This document shows, one piece after another, positions 1 through 6,178 of a stretch of 7,972 nt of DNA. The position numbers and the translations under genes were made by a program. A model generated the notes under the pieces. It was not told the origin of the DNA and made no database searches. It saw only the letters and a list, made by a program, of their open reading frames with translations. Source of the DNA: Corallincola sp. Lineage in GTDB: Bacteria; Pseudomonadota; Gammaproteobacteria; Enterobacterales; Neiellaceae. The number at the start of each line of letters is the position of its first letter. Positions within the stretch are counted from its first letter, which is position 1. The stretch lies in the NCBI GenBank assembly GCA_017998495.1, contig JAGOCY010000050.1:1-7972 (forward strand), in the 5' to 3' direction.

Positions 1-446
1 GCCGCCAGACTGTCGAACAGCAGGCTATCGCTGCCACTCAGATGGCCTTGGGCATAGTAAACGGCAGCACGTCCATTGAGCAGATCGCGCAGCCGCTCAC
101 TACGCTCACTCCAGCTCCAGGCGCCATCCAGTCCCAAGACCTCAACGGCGGCCAGCGGTCCTAAACGTCGCCCCTGCCAGATCTCGGCCACCGGGTCCTT
201 GTCGCGGCACAGCAGAAAACTCTGATGGCTGCCATCGCCATCCTTGACCAGCAGCAGTGCCGACTCCGGCTCGGCGAAACCGCACAGGTAAAGCAGATCG
301 CTATCCTGACGGAAGGGGAATTCGGTATCACGGCTGCGGCTCTGCTCGGGGTTAGCCGGCAACAGGGCAACGCTGTTGGCCACCATCAACTGGGCCAGGG
401 CTGCGCGGCGCTCACGGTAATGGTCAAGGCTGAACGGCAACATCAT
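1..446 (-). CDS. pepP: Xaa-Pro aminopeptidase (proline aminopeptidase P II), N-terminal part, cut by window edge
   Basis: Cytosolic metallopeptidase that removes an N-terminal residue preceding proline. I translated the minus strand by hand from the ATG at 446 (a second ATG follows at 443): 148 codons are open to the left edge. The product begins MMLPFSLDHYRERRA and contains TEFPFRQDSDLLYLCGF at about residues 41-57. This corresponds to the PYRQNSDFWYFTGF region of E. coli PepP, and is followed by EIWQGRRLG, like its EIWFGRRLG. These features belong to the aminopeptidase P N-terminal domain. The family is about 440 residues, so the catalytic pita-bread domain with its metal ligands lies outside the window. 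The start is 11 bases after the ygfB stop, with no strong Shine-Dalgarno, suggesting translation coupled to ygfB in a ygfB-pepP operon, as in E. coli. Identity is confident; which of the two ATGs is used is uncertain. Confidence 0.9.
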   Translation of the reverse strand, partial: MMLPFSLDHYRERRAALAQLMVANSVALLPANPEQSRSRDTEFPFRQDSDLLYLCGFAEPESALLLVKDGDGSHQSFLLCRDKDPVAEIWQGRRLGPLAAVEVLGLDGAWSWSERSERLRDLLNGRAAVYYAQGHLSGSDSLLFDSLA

Positions 447-457
447 GGGCAGCTCAC

Positions 458-1021
458 TCAATGCAGCATCGGACCGGGGTTGTTGCCATCGGACGGGGTG
501 CGGGCAAACTCAGCAAAACAGGAGAGGGCGACGATGCGCACATACTCCGCCACCTCTTCAAAATCGGCGTCAGTGGCATCGCCATCAGCGCTGGCGCGGG
601 CAATCTCAGCCAGATCGCCGATCATTTCTCGCAGTTCCTCAGGCGCCTGCTGAAACTGCTTGCAGACCACCCCGAAGCCCGACAGATAGCCATTGACCCA
701 GCCCACCAGCGCTAGCAGTCGTTCGCTCAGGCTCTCCTCTTCATCTGGCAGCAGCAGCAGGAACTCGAACTGGCCGCCGACCAGGCTCTCTGCGGTGTCG
801 CGATAGAGGGCATCAACAAAATCGCCCAGCGCCCCGCTCAGGTTGAGCCCTTCATTGACCAGGGCCATCAGTGCCGGCCGATAGCTGCGGCCATCAAGAT
901 TGACGCCACCACAGATGATGCCGCTGATCACCCCGTGCAGTTCAGCGGCAGAGACCGCCAGCGGCTGTTCATCAAGCAGGGCTTCGAGATCGTCAAAGCG
1001 ACGGGCAGAGAGTTTCGGCAT
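458..1021 (-). CDS. ygfB: UPF0149 family protein YgfB
   Basis: Small, probably cytosolic, all-helical protein of the UPF0149/YgfB family; biochemical role poorly defined. In Pseudomonas aeruginosa a YgfB homologue has been linked to control of an AlpR/AlpA programme affecting beta-lactam tolerance; this may not apply here. With the ATG at 1021 the product is 187 residues (E. coli about 192). The family signature AAELHGVISGIICGG is at about residues 25-39, GWVNGYLSGFG at 107-117, and EYVRIVALSCF at 159-169. The C-terminus ends in LH as in E. coli. Upstream in-frame ATGs at 1066, 1030 and 1027 would add residues (MAVVAWARNSC...) unlike the family, so 1021 is preferred; a weak GGA lies 8 bases before it. 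A weak minus-strand promoter is conceivable (TAGCAT at 1051-1056 with TAGAGC 17 bases upstream). It is followed closely by pepP and is divergent from ssrS. Confidence 0.9.
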   Translation of the reverse strand: MPKLSARRFDDLEALLDEQPLAVSAAELHGVISGIICGGVNLDGRSYRPALMALVNEGLNLSGALGDFVDALYRDTAESLVGGQFEFLLLLPDEEESLSERLLALVGWVNGYLSGFGVVCKQFQQAPEELREMIGDLAEIARASADGDATDADFEEVAEYVRIVALSCFAEFARTPSDGNNPGPMLH

Positions 1022-1090
1022 GACCATCATCCGGCAGGAATTTCGCGCCCATGCTACCACTGCCACCAGCCCCGCTCTACCGCAGTGCGG

Positions 1091-1119
1091 TTGACATTCG
1101 CCGGCCGCTGGCCGATCCT
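1091..1119 (+). promoter_or_regulatory. Probable ssrS (6S RNA) promoter
   Basis: A perfect -35 hexamer TTGACA lies at 1091-1096. A 17-base spacer leads to GATCCT at 1114-1119, a weak -10. Initiation would fall near 1126, about 10 bases before the predicted mature 6S 5' end at 1136. This fits the known processing of a few leader bases from E. coli 6S RNA. It is the only good -35 in the ygfB-ssrS gap. The -10 assignment is inference. Confidence 0.55.
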
Positions 1120-1135
1120 CAGGGCGTCACGTTTT

Positions 1136-1318
1136 CCTTTCCTGGTGTGTGCGCCAGCGGATCTAGTCCCTGAGCCGATATTTTTGAAAAAACGGGACGC
1201 TATCGCCTGGCCAGTGTGCAAGCTCAGCCCGACTGAGAAGCCTTAGGTCAGCATGGTCTCCCACCTTGAACCTGTGGGTTCAAGGGCGAACATCCGCAGC
1301 GGCACACCGGGGCCCTCC
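1136..1318 (+). ncRNA. ssrS: 6S RNA
   Basis: 6S RNA binds the sigma70 RNA polymerase holoenzyme as a mimic of an open promoter and reduces transcription in stationary phase. The sequence is recognisable directly. It has TCCCTGAGCCGATATTT at 1167-1183, CTGAGAAGCCTTA near 1234-1246, and CACCTTGAACC...GGGTTCAAGGG at 1263-1286, all matching E. coli 6S RNA. The closing stem pairs CCTGGTGTG (1141-1149) with CACACCGGG (1303-1311). Aligning the pRNA start nucleotide (E. coli U44) to T1179 places the 5' end at about 1136. Aligning the 3' end gives about 1318, so the predicted length of 183 equals that of E. coli. Ends are good to a few bases. The gene precedes fau, the usual order. The small open frames across it are shadows. 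Confidence 0.95.
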
Positions 1319-1328
1319 CCCACGACAC

Positions 1329-1961
1329 ATGCAGCAATCATCGCCATCCGACAGCTCTGACCGCGCCTACTGGCGCCGCCTCATCCGCGGCCGCCGCCGT
1401 GCACTGTCAGCGGCTGAACAGCACGCAGCCAGCCTCGCCCTCTGTCAGCGCCTGCTGGCGCTGCCCGAATGCCAGCAGGCAACACGTATCGGCCTGTACC
1501 TGGCCAATGATGGCGAACTGGATCTGGCGCCGCTGGCGCAGGCATTGTGGGCCCGCGGCTGTCAGCTGTTTCTGCCGGTATTGCATCCCTTTGCTCCAGG
1601 CCACCTGTTGATGCTGGGTTATCACCGCAACAGCCCGCTGCGCCCCAACCGCTTCGGCATCCCCGAACCTCATCTGGATGTGCGCGAGGTCGCCCCGCTG
1701 ACCAACCTTGACCTGCTGCTCTGCCCGCTGGTGGCCTTTGATACGGCGGGCAACCGGCTGGGGATGGGCGGCGGTTTCTATGACCGTACCCTGGCCCGCT
1801 GGCACCAGTCCCAGGGGTCACGACCGCAGCCCATAGGCATCGCTCATGACTGCCAGCAGGTCGATGCGCTACCTCATGCCCTGTGGGATGTGCCGTTCAC
1901 CCAGATCCTGACACCGTCACAACACTACCACTTCCCGCTCAATGGCCGACAGCAGGGCTAA
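1329..1961 (+). CDS. fau: 5-formyltetrahydrofolate cyclo-ligase
   Basis: Converts 5-formyltetrahydrofolate to 5,10-methenyltetrahydrofolate using ATP, returning folate to the one-carbon pool; cytosolic. From ATG 1329 the product has 210 residues (family about 180-210). The family signature, NRLGMGGGFYDRTL, is at about residues 142-155 after LLLCPLVAFDTAG. RRLIRGRRRALSAAEQ near residues 16-31 is the N-terminal basic segment. ALWDVPF near 184-190 is the usual C-terminal motif. The upstream in-frame ATG at 1266 lies inside the 6S RNA and adds 21 residues unlike the family, so it is rejected. No clear Shine-Dalgarno precedes 1329; the nearest purine run, GGGG at 1309-1312, is the 3' strand of the 6S closing stem. 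The gene is probably co-transcribed with ssrS (dicistronic in E. coli). Also known as ygfA. Confidence 0.93.
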   Translation: MQQSSPSDSSDRAYWRRLIRGRRRALSAAEQHAASLALCQRLLALPECQQATRIGLYLANDGELDLAPLAQALWARGCQLFLPVLHPFAPGHLLMLGYHRNSPLRPNRFGIPEPHLDVREVAPLTNLDLLLCPLVAFDTAGNRLGMGGGFYDRTLARWHQSQGSRPQPIGIAHDCQQVDALPHALWDVPFTQILTPSQHYHFPLNGRQQG

Positions 1962-1962
1962 T

Positions 1963-1986
1963 TAGCCGCTGCGCCGGGCTACTTTT
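1963..1986 (+). terminator. Weak possible terminator after fau
   Basis: TAGCC (1963-1967) can pair with GGCTA (1977-1981) across a nine-base loop, and CTTTT follows immediately. The stem is only five pairs, so termination here is a low-confidence inference. The T run lies upstream of the rpiA -10. Confidence 0.25.
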
Positions 1987-2002
1987 GGCCGCCGCCCTTG
2001 GC

Positions 2003-2008
2003 TATAAT
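2003..2008 (+). promoter_or_regulatory. rpiA promoter -10 element
   Basis: A perfect TATAAT, preceded by TTGGC, lies 38 bases before the rpiA ATG. The predicted start of transcription near 2015 gives a leader of about 32 bases. At 17 bases upstream only TACTTT (1980-1985) is present, so the -35 is poor. The same GGCTATAAT string recurs upstream of fbaA on the minus strand. Confidence 0.6.
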
Positions 2009-2046
2009 TCGTGCCCCTTTTGCCGCCCCAACCTGCGGAATCCCCC

Positions 2047-2706
2047 ATGACTCAGGATGAACTGAAAAAGGCTGTCGGCTGGGCTGCCCTCGACTATGTC
2101 GAAGAGGGCACTATTGTCGGCGTCGGTACCGGGTCCACCGTGAACCACTTCATCGATGCGCTGGCCAGCCGTAAACACGATATCCGCGGCGCCGTCTCCA
2201 GTTCCGAAGCCTCCACCGCCAAGCTCAAAGCACTCGGCATCCCGGTGTTTGATCTCAACAGCGTCGACGAGATCGCCGTCTATGTAGATGGCGCCGACGA
2301 GATCAACGAGCGGCTGCAGATGATCAAAGGCGGTGGCGCCGCGCTCACCCGCGAAAAGATCGTGGCGGCGGTAGCCCGCAAGTTTGTCTGCATTGTCGAC
2401 CAGAGCAAAGTGGTGCCGGTGCTCGGCAAGTTCCCACTGCCGGTCGAGGTGATCCCAATGGCCCGCAGCCATGTCGGCCGCCAGCTGGTCAAGCTGGGCG
2501 GCAACCCCGCCTGGCGCGAAGGGGTGGTCACCGACAACGGCAACTGGATCATCGATGTGCATGGCCTCGCCATCGTCAACCCGCCTGAACTTGAGCGCCA
2601 GATCAACGCCATTGTCGGCGTGGTCACCAATGGCCTGTTTGCCTACCGTGCAGCCGATCTGGCGCTCGTTGGCACTGCCAGCGGGGTCACCACCCTGCGT
2701 CCCTGA
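2047..2706 (+). CDS. rpiA: Ribose-5-phosphate isomerase A
   Basis: Interconverts ribose 5-phosphate and ribulose 5-phosphate in the non-oxidative pentose phosphate pathway; cytosolic. The product from ATG 2047 is 219 residues, the same length as E. coli RpiA. The phosphate-binding GTGST is at 27-31 and SSSEAST at 51-57. The active-site DGADEI gives D81 and D84, KGGG gives K94, and TREK gives E103, all at E. coli numbering. The upstream in-frame ATG at 2011 would add 12 residues ([12 protein letters not shown]) and overlap the predicted transcription start, so it is rejected. The ribosome site is weak (GCGGAA at 2035-2040). serA starts 38 bases after the stop with no terminator between, so a two-gene transcript is likely. 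Transketolase, its pathway partner, lies at the right end of the window. Confidence 0.97.
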   Translation: MTQDELKKAVGWAALDYVEEGTIVGVGTGSTVNHFIDALASRKHDIRGAVSSSEASTAKLKALGIPVFDLNSVDEIAVYVDGADEINERLQMIKGGGAALTREKIVAAVARKFVCIVDQSKVVPVLGKFPLPVEVIPMARSHVGRQLVKLGGNPAWREGVVTDNGNWIIDVHGLAIVNPPELERQINAIVGVVTNGLFAYRAADLALVGTASGVTTLRP

Positions 2707-2744
2707 GTTTTGTTATCGCATTGACCAGCAAGGAATCATTACCG

Positions 2745-3974
2745 ATGCAGAAGTTCTCTCTGGATAAAAGCAAGATCCGTATCCTGCTGCTGGAAGGGAT
2801 CAGCCCGCGGGCGGTGGAAACCCTCAAGTCGGCCGGCTACACCAACATTGACTACGTCAAAGGCGCCCTCGACGGCGCCGCTCTTGAAGAGAAGCTGAAG
2901 GAAGCCCATTTCGTCGGCATCCGTTCACGCACCCAGCTGACCGAAGAGGTACTGGCCAAGGCCCCCAAGCTGATCGGCATCGGCTGCTTCTGCATCGGCA
3001 CCAATCAGGTCGATCTGGTCGCGGCGCAGAAGCGCGGCATCGTGGTGTTCAACGCCCCCTTCTCCAACACCCGCAGTGTGGCCGAACTGGCCCTCGGCCA
3101 GATCCTGCTGCTGCTGCGCGGCATCCCGGAGCGTAATGCCCTTGCCCACCGTGGCGTGTGGAAGAAAAGCGCGGACAACAGCTTTGAAGCACGCGGCAAG
3201 GTGCTGGGGATCGTGGGTTATGGCCATATCGGCTCGCAGCTGTCGGTGCTGGCCGAGACGGTCGGCATGCGTGTGATCTTCTTCGATATCGAAACCAAGC
3301 TGCCACTGGGTAACGCCACCCAGGTCGATACCATGGGCGAACTGCTCAAGACGGCCGATGTGGTCAGCCTGCATGTGCCGGAAACCCCATCGACCAAGGA
3401 TATGATGGGCGCCGCCGAATTCTCCCAGATGAAGAAAGGGGCGATCTTCCTCAACAACGCCCGCGGCACCGTGGTCGATATCGACGCCCTGGTCGAAGCG
3501 CTCAAGTCCGGTCAGGTTGGCGGCGCCGCCATCGACGTGTTCCCGGTAGAGCCGGCCACCAACAATGACCCCTTCGAATCGCCGCTGCGTGGTTTCGATA
3601 ATGTCATCCTTACCCCGCATGTGGGTGGCTCAACCCAGGAAGCGCAGGAAAATATCGGTGCCGAAGTGGCCAGCAAGCTGGTCAAGTACTCGGATAACGG
3701 TTCGACCCTGACCGCCGTCAACTTCCCCGAGGTGTCGCTGCCGGTTCACGCCAGATGGTCGCGTCTGCTCCACATCCACGAAAACCGTCCGGGGATCCTC
3801 AAGGAGATCAACCGGGCATTCGCGGACAAGGAGATCAACATCGCCGCCCAGTACCTGCAAACCAACGAAAACATCGGCTATGTGGTGATCGACATCGATT
3901 CCGAGCAGGCCGATGTGGCGCTGGCTGAGCTCAAGGCAATTGCCGGCACCATCCGCTGCCGCATCCTCCACTAA
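2745..3974 (+). CDS. serA: D-3-phosphoglycerate dehydrogenase
   Basis: First committed enzyme of serine biosynthesis: oxidises 3-phosphoglycerate with NAD; cytosolic tetramer in E. coli. From ATG 2745 it has 409 residues (E. coli 410). The Rossmann motif GIVGYGHIGSQ is at 155-165. Catalytic R240 (NNARGTVVD), E269 (FPVEPATNND) and H292 (TPHVGGST) sit at E. coli positions, as does W139. A C-terminal ACT domain starts near residue 338. HIHENRPG (343-350) and NIAAQYLQ (365-372) carry the residues equivalent to E. coli H344, N346 and N364, so serine feedback inhibition is expected. The start is fixed by AAGGAA at 2730-2735, about ten bases upstream; the ATG at 2721 precedes this site and is rejected. 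It follows rpiA by 38 bases and ends before a strong hairpin. Its substrate is the product of Pgk, encoded in the same window. Confidence 0.97.
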   Translation: MQKFSLDKSKIRILLLEGISPRAVETLKSAGYTNIDYVKGALDGAALEEKLKEAHFVGIRSRTQLTEEVLAKAPKLIGIGCFCIGTNQVDLVAAQKRGIVVFNAPFSNTRSVAELALGQILLLLRGIPERNALAHRGVWKKSADNSFEARGKVLGIVGYGHIGSQLSVLAETVGMRVIFFDIETKLPLGNATQVDTMGELLKTADVVSLHVPETPSTKDMMGAAEFSQMKKGAIFLNNARGTVVDIDALVEALKSGQVGGAAIDVFPVEPATNNDPFESPLRGFDNVILTPHVGGSTQEAQENIGAEVASKLVKYSDNGSTLTAVNFPEVSLPVHARWSRLLHIHENRPGILKEINRAFADKEINIAAQYLQTNENIGYVVIDIDSEQADVALAELKAIAGTIRCRILH

Positions 3975-3992
3975 GGACGGCTCGCCCAGACA

Positions 3993-4018
3993 AAAACACC
4001 GGCCTCGGCCGGTGTTTT
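3993..4018. terminator. Bidirectional intrinsic terminator between serA and the DUF481 gene
   Basis: AAAACACCGGC (3993-4003) pairs perfectly with GCCGGTGTTTT (4008-4018) around a CTCG loop. The A and T runs at the two ends give a U tract in either direction. It starts 18 bases after the serA stop and lies 14 bases beyond the stop of the convergent DUF481 gene, so one hairpin can end both transcripts. Confidence 0.9.
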
Positions 4019-4032
4019 GCTATGAGCGCCGC

Positions 4033-4764
4033 TCAGAAATCATAGAGCAGCGTCAGCATGGTCTTGGTGTCGAGCTTTTTCTTCTGGCTACCGTCACTGT
4101 TAAAGGCCGGATCCGTCTGGTGGGTTGCCACAAATGACAGCTTCATTGCCAGTTCGCCGATAATGCTGGCGGTCAGCGAGGTTTCGGAACGGCTGATGAT
4201 GTTCTCGGCGCCGCCTTCCACCGACAGCTGCTGGCGAAAGCGCGAGGTCGGGCTTAGGTCATACCAGAAGCCGCTGGCAAAACGACCGATCCACTCGCCC
4301 TTCTCATCCTGCGCGCGGTTATAGCGATAACCGGGGCCAGCTTCGACGTCCCAGTAATAATCCGGCATATCGAAGATCAGATAACCCAAACCGCCAGAAC
4401 CGGTGATCGAATTGTCGAGGCCGTTGAAACGATCATCTTCAAACGAGAAACGGCCAAAGCCATAGTGCACTTCAGTGAAGCTGCGGTTGCTCTGACCGCT
4501 GACGAAATAACGTTCTTCTGAGGTATTGCCGCTGTCCTTCTTGAAGCTGCTTTCCAGCGCATACTTGTTGCGCCAGTCGCCAAACATCTGCTCCAGCCCG
4601 ATGCCCAGCAGATAACCACGGGTGTCGCTGTTACCACTGGTTTTGTTGAAGCCCGCTTCAATGTGGCCGTCATAGCCGCGATCACGCAGCTCGTCATCAC
4701 TCAGGGGGGCCGCCCCCGCTGTGCTCACCACAACCAGACAGCCCAGCGCCATCATCACTCTCAT
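4033..4764 (-). CDS. DUF481 (YdiY-like) outer-membrane beta-barrel protein
   Basis: Product of about 243 residues, resembling the DUF481 family (annotated as salt-induced outer-membrane protein or YdiY-like); molecular function not established. The N-terminus MRVMMALGCLVVVSTAGAA is a signal peptide with likely cleavage near residue 18. The mature part is rich in alternating hydrophobic/aromatic strands (for example GHIEAGFNKTSGNSDTRGY, VHYGFGRFSFEDDRF, YYWDVEAGPGYRYN). It ends in ...LLYDF, a terminal phenylalanine typical of barrels inserted by BAM. Four codons at the start read GTG-ATG-ATG-ATG (4773, 4770, 4767, 4764). AGGAG at 4777-4773 is 8 bases from the last and 5 from the third, so 4764 or 4767 is preferred. 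It is convergent with serA and preceded by fbaA, which ends with its own terminator hairpin, so it is probably monocistronic. Confidence 0.82.
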   Translation of the reverse strand: MRVMMALGCLVVVSTAGAAPLSDDELRDRGYDGHIEAGFNKTSGNSDTRGYLLGIGLEQMFGDWRNKYALESSFKKDSGNTSEERYFVSGQSNRSFTEVHYGFGRFSFEDDRFNGLDNSITGSGGLGYLIFDMPDYYWDVEAGPGYRYNRAQDEKGEWIGRFASGFWYDLSPTSRFRQQLSVEGGAENIISRSETSLTASIIGELAMKLSFVATHQTDPAFNSDGSQKKKLDTKTMLTLLYDF

Positions 4765-4772
4765 CATCATCA

Positions 4773-4777
4773 CTCCT
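4773..4777 (-). promoter_or_regulatory. Shine-Dalgarno deciding the DUF481 start
   Basis: AGGAG on the minus strand abuts a GTG-ATG-ATG-ATG run. Spacing is 8 bases to the ATG at 4764, 5 to the one at 4767 and 2 to the one at 4770, which favours the later two. The in-frame GTG at 4773 overlaps the AGGAG itself. Confidence 0.65.
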
Positions 4778-4841
4778 CACACCTGGCCTGCGCCGGGGCC
4801 ACACAGATCGCGAGCCACCATTGCTGGCATCAAGGGGCGAC

Positions 4842-4872
4842 AGGATAGCAAAGCAATGAGATTGATGTCACA
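4842..4872 (-). promoter_or_regulatory. Probable promoter of the DUF481 gene with overlapping CRP-like site
   Basis: On the minus strand GTGACA (4871-4866) is followed after 18 bases by TATCCT (4847-4842), matching the sigma70 consensus at 5 and 4 of 6 positions. Transcription would start near 4835, leaving a leader of about 70 bases. The -35 overlaps TGTGA-N6-TCTCA (4872-4857), one mismatch from the CRP core TGTGA-N6-TCACA. Centred near -30 it would be placed for repression rather than class II activation. The CRP reading is tentative. Confidence 0.45.
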
Positions 4873-4924
4873 AAAGGCTGGCTACCGCCACCATCGCTGC
4901 ATACCACGCGCCCCGCACAAACAG

Positions 4925-4950
4925 CAGCGCCAGCCCGGAGGCTGGCGCTG
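4925..4950 (-). terminator. Hairpin terminator after fbaA
   Basis: An 11-base perfect inverted repeat, CAGCGCCAGCC (4925-4935) and GGCTGGCGCTG (4940-4950), encloses a four-base loop. It begins 20 bases past the fbaA stop. The downstream tract on the minus strand is CTGTTTG, only moderately T-rich. Position and stem strength support a terminator or 3'-end-protecting hairpin. Confidence 0.7.
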
Positions 4951-4969
4951 GTTAACGCATGAAAACGCC

Positions 4970-6049
4970 TTACAGGGTGTTCAGCGCGTTGAGATCAGAC
5001 AGGGCCTGTTCCAGACGCTTGACCATCGATTCCTGGCCCTTACGCAGCCAGACGCGCGGGTCGTAGAACTTCTTGTTCGGCTTGTCGGCGCCTTCCGGGT
5101 TGCCGAGCTGACCCTGCAGGTAGGCTTCCTTCTCTTTGTAGAAGTTCAGGATCCCTTCCCAGGTGGCCCACTGGGTATCGGTGTCGATGTTCATCTTGAT
5201 CACGCCGTAGCTGATCGACTCGCGGATCTCTTCGAGGGTCGAACCGGAACCACCGTGGAACACGAAGTTCAGGGTCTTGGCCGGCACGCCGAATTTCTCG
5301 GAAACGTATTTCTGCGAGTTGTCGAGGATCGGCGGGGTCAGCTTGACGTTACCAGGCTTGTAGACGCCGTGAACGTTACCGAAGCTGGCAGCGATGGTGA
5401 AGCGCGGGCTGATCTTGACCAGACGCTCATAGGCGTAGGCCACATCTTCCGGCTGGGTGTAGAGCGCAGACTGGTCCATATGGCTGTTGTCGACGCCGTC
5501 TTCTTCGCCGCCGGTGCAACCCAGTTCGAGTTCCAGGGTCATGCCCAGCTTGCTCATGCGCGCCAGGTACTTTTCACAGATCTCGATGTTCTCTTCCAGC
5601 GACTCTTCCGACAGGTCGAGCATGTGCGAGCTGAACAGCGGCTTGCCAGTTTCAGCAAAGTGCTTCTCGCCAGCGTCGAGCAGGCCGTCGATCCACGGCA
5701 GCAGCTTCTTGGCTGCGTGGTCGGTGTGCAGGATCACCGGCACGCCATAGGCTTCGGCCACAGCGTGAACATACTTGGCACCAGCGATGGCGCCGAGGAT
5801 GGCGGACTGCTGACCTTCGAGCTTGAGGCCCTTACCGGCGAAGAAGCTGGCGCCACCGTTGGAGAACTGCACCACGATCGGCGACTTGGCCTTGGAGGCT
5901 GCTTCGAGCACGGCGTTGATCGAGTCGGTGTTGACCACGTTCACGGCCGGCAGGGCAAAGCTGTTGGCCTTGGCGATTTCAAAGACTTTCTGGACGTCGT
6001 CGCCAGTGATGACACCCGGCTTTACCACGTCAAAAATTTTCTGCGACAT
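4970..6049 (-). CDS. fbaA: Class II fructose-bisphosphate aldolase
   Basis: Cleaves fructose 1,6-bisphosphate to dihydroxyacetone phosphate and glyceraldehyde 3-phosphate, reversibly, using a zinc ion; cytosolic. From ATG 6049 the product is 359 residues, the same as E. coli FbaA. ILHTDHAAKKLLPW gives catalytic D110 and zinc ligand H111. LELELGCTGGEED gives E175 and E183, NVHGVYKPGN gives H227, and FVFHGGSGS gives H265. MNIDTDTQWA (286-295) binds substrate. All are offset by one from mature E. coli numbering, counting Met. The start is set by AGGAA at 6061-6057, 7 bases upstream; the longer in-frame extension to 6139 is unlike the family and crosses the leader hairpin. It lies downstream of pgk with a 129-base spacer holding its own -10, so it may be read both from pgk and independently. 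Confidence 0.98.
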   Translation of the reverse strand: MSQKIFDVVKPGVITGDDVQKVFEIAKANSFALPAVNVVNTDSINAVLEAASKAKSPIVVQFSNGGASFFAGKGLKLEGQQSAILGAIAGAKYVHAVAEAYGVPVILHTDHAAKKLLPWIDGLLDAGEKHFAETGKPLFSSHMLDLSEESLEENIEICEKYLARMSKLGMTLELELGCTGGEEDGVDNSHMDQSALYTQPEDVAYAYERLVKISPRFTIAASFGNVHGVYKPGNVKLTPPILDNSQKYVSEKFGVPAKTLNFVFHGGSGSTLEEIRESISYGVIKMNIDTDTQWATWEGILNFYKEKEAYLQGQLGNPEGADKPNKKFYDPRVWLRKGQESMVKRLEQALSDLNALNTL

Positions 6050-6111
6050 GTGTTGGTTCCTGTTTTGTGCACCCGGAACGAACCAGGCGGCTTGGCTCTT
6101 TGGAAGCGGAA

Positions 6112-6137
6112 GGCGGTACCACCTAAGCAGTACCGCC
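6112..6137 (-). repeat. Inverted repeat in the fbaA leader
   Basis: GGCGGTAC (6112-6119) and GTACCGCC (6130-6137) form a perfect eight-base stem with a ten-base loop. In the minus-strand transcript this hairpin would lie about ten bases from the predicted 5' end of the fbaA mRNA (near 6147) and about 60 bases before the start codon. No T run follows, so it is not a simple terminator. It could be a 5'-protecting structure or a protein or sRNA target. Confidence 0.6.
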
Positions 6138-6147
6138 ACAAAAGCGC

Positions 6148-6165
6148 GCCGGCATTATAGCCGGT
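6148..6165 (-). promoter_or_regulatory. fbaA promoter -10 inside an inverted repeat
   Basis: The minus strand has a perfect TATAAT (6159-6154) flanked by CCGGC and GCCGG, so the -10 sits in the loop of a five-pair GC stem. GCGCGCTTTTG follows, so the RNA read from pgk could form a GC-rich hairpin (the inner stem, or GCGCC with GGCGC) before four T residues, giving partial termination. The -35 is poor (CTAAAT at 6182-6177, spacer 17). As in the rpiA promoter, GGC precedes TATAAT. A promoter is favoured; a terminator is the alternative, and both could operate. Confidence 0.5.
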
Positions 6166-6178
6166 TTGGCGCCCGGAT

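Noticed and set aside
935..1246. 103-codon plus-strand frame running from ygfB into 6S RNA, considered as a zapA remnant
   Set aside because: The translation shows no ZapA-like sequence, and the frame covers the ygfB N-terminus in antisense and then structural RNA.
2925..3620. 231-codon minus-strand frame inside serA
   Set aside because: Antisense shadow: the composition mirrors serA codons and no domain is recognisable.
4751..4773. ATG/ATC trinucleotide run at the DUF481 start considered as a phase-variable repeat
   Set aside because: It has only three or four tandem units, and three-base changes would not shift the frame, so no on/off switching is expected.
4721..6160. 479-codon plus-strand open frame across fbaA
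   Set aside because: It lies antisense to the confidently identified fbaA, has no family resemblance and no ribosome site, and is the expected effect of biased GC-rich codons on the opposite strand.
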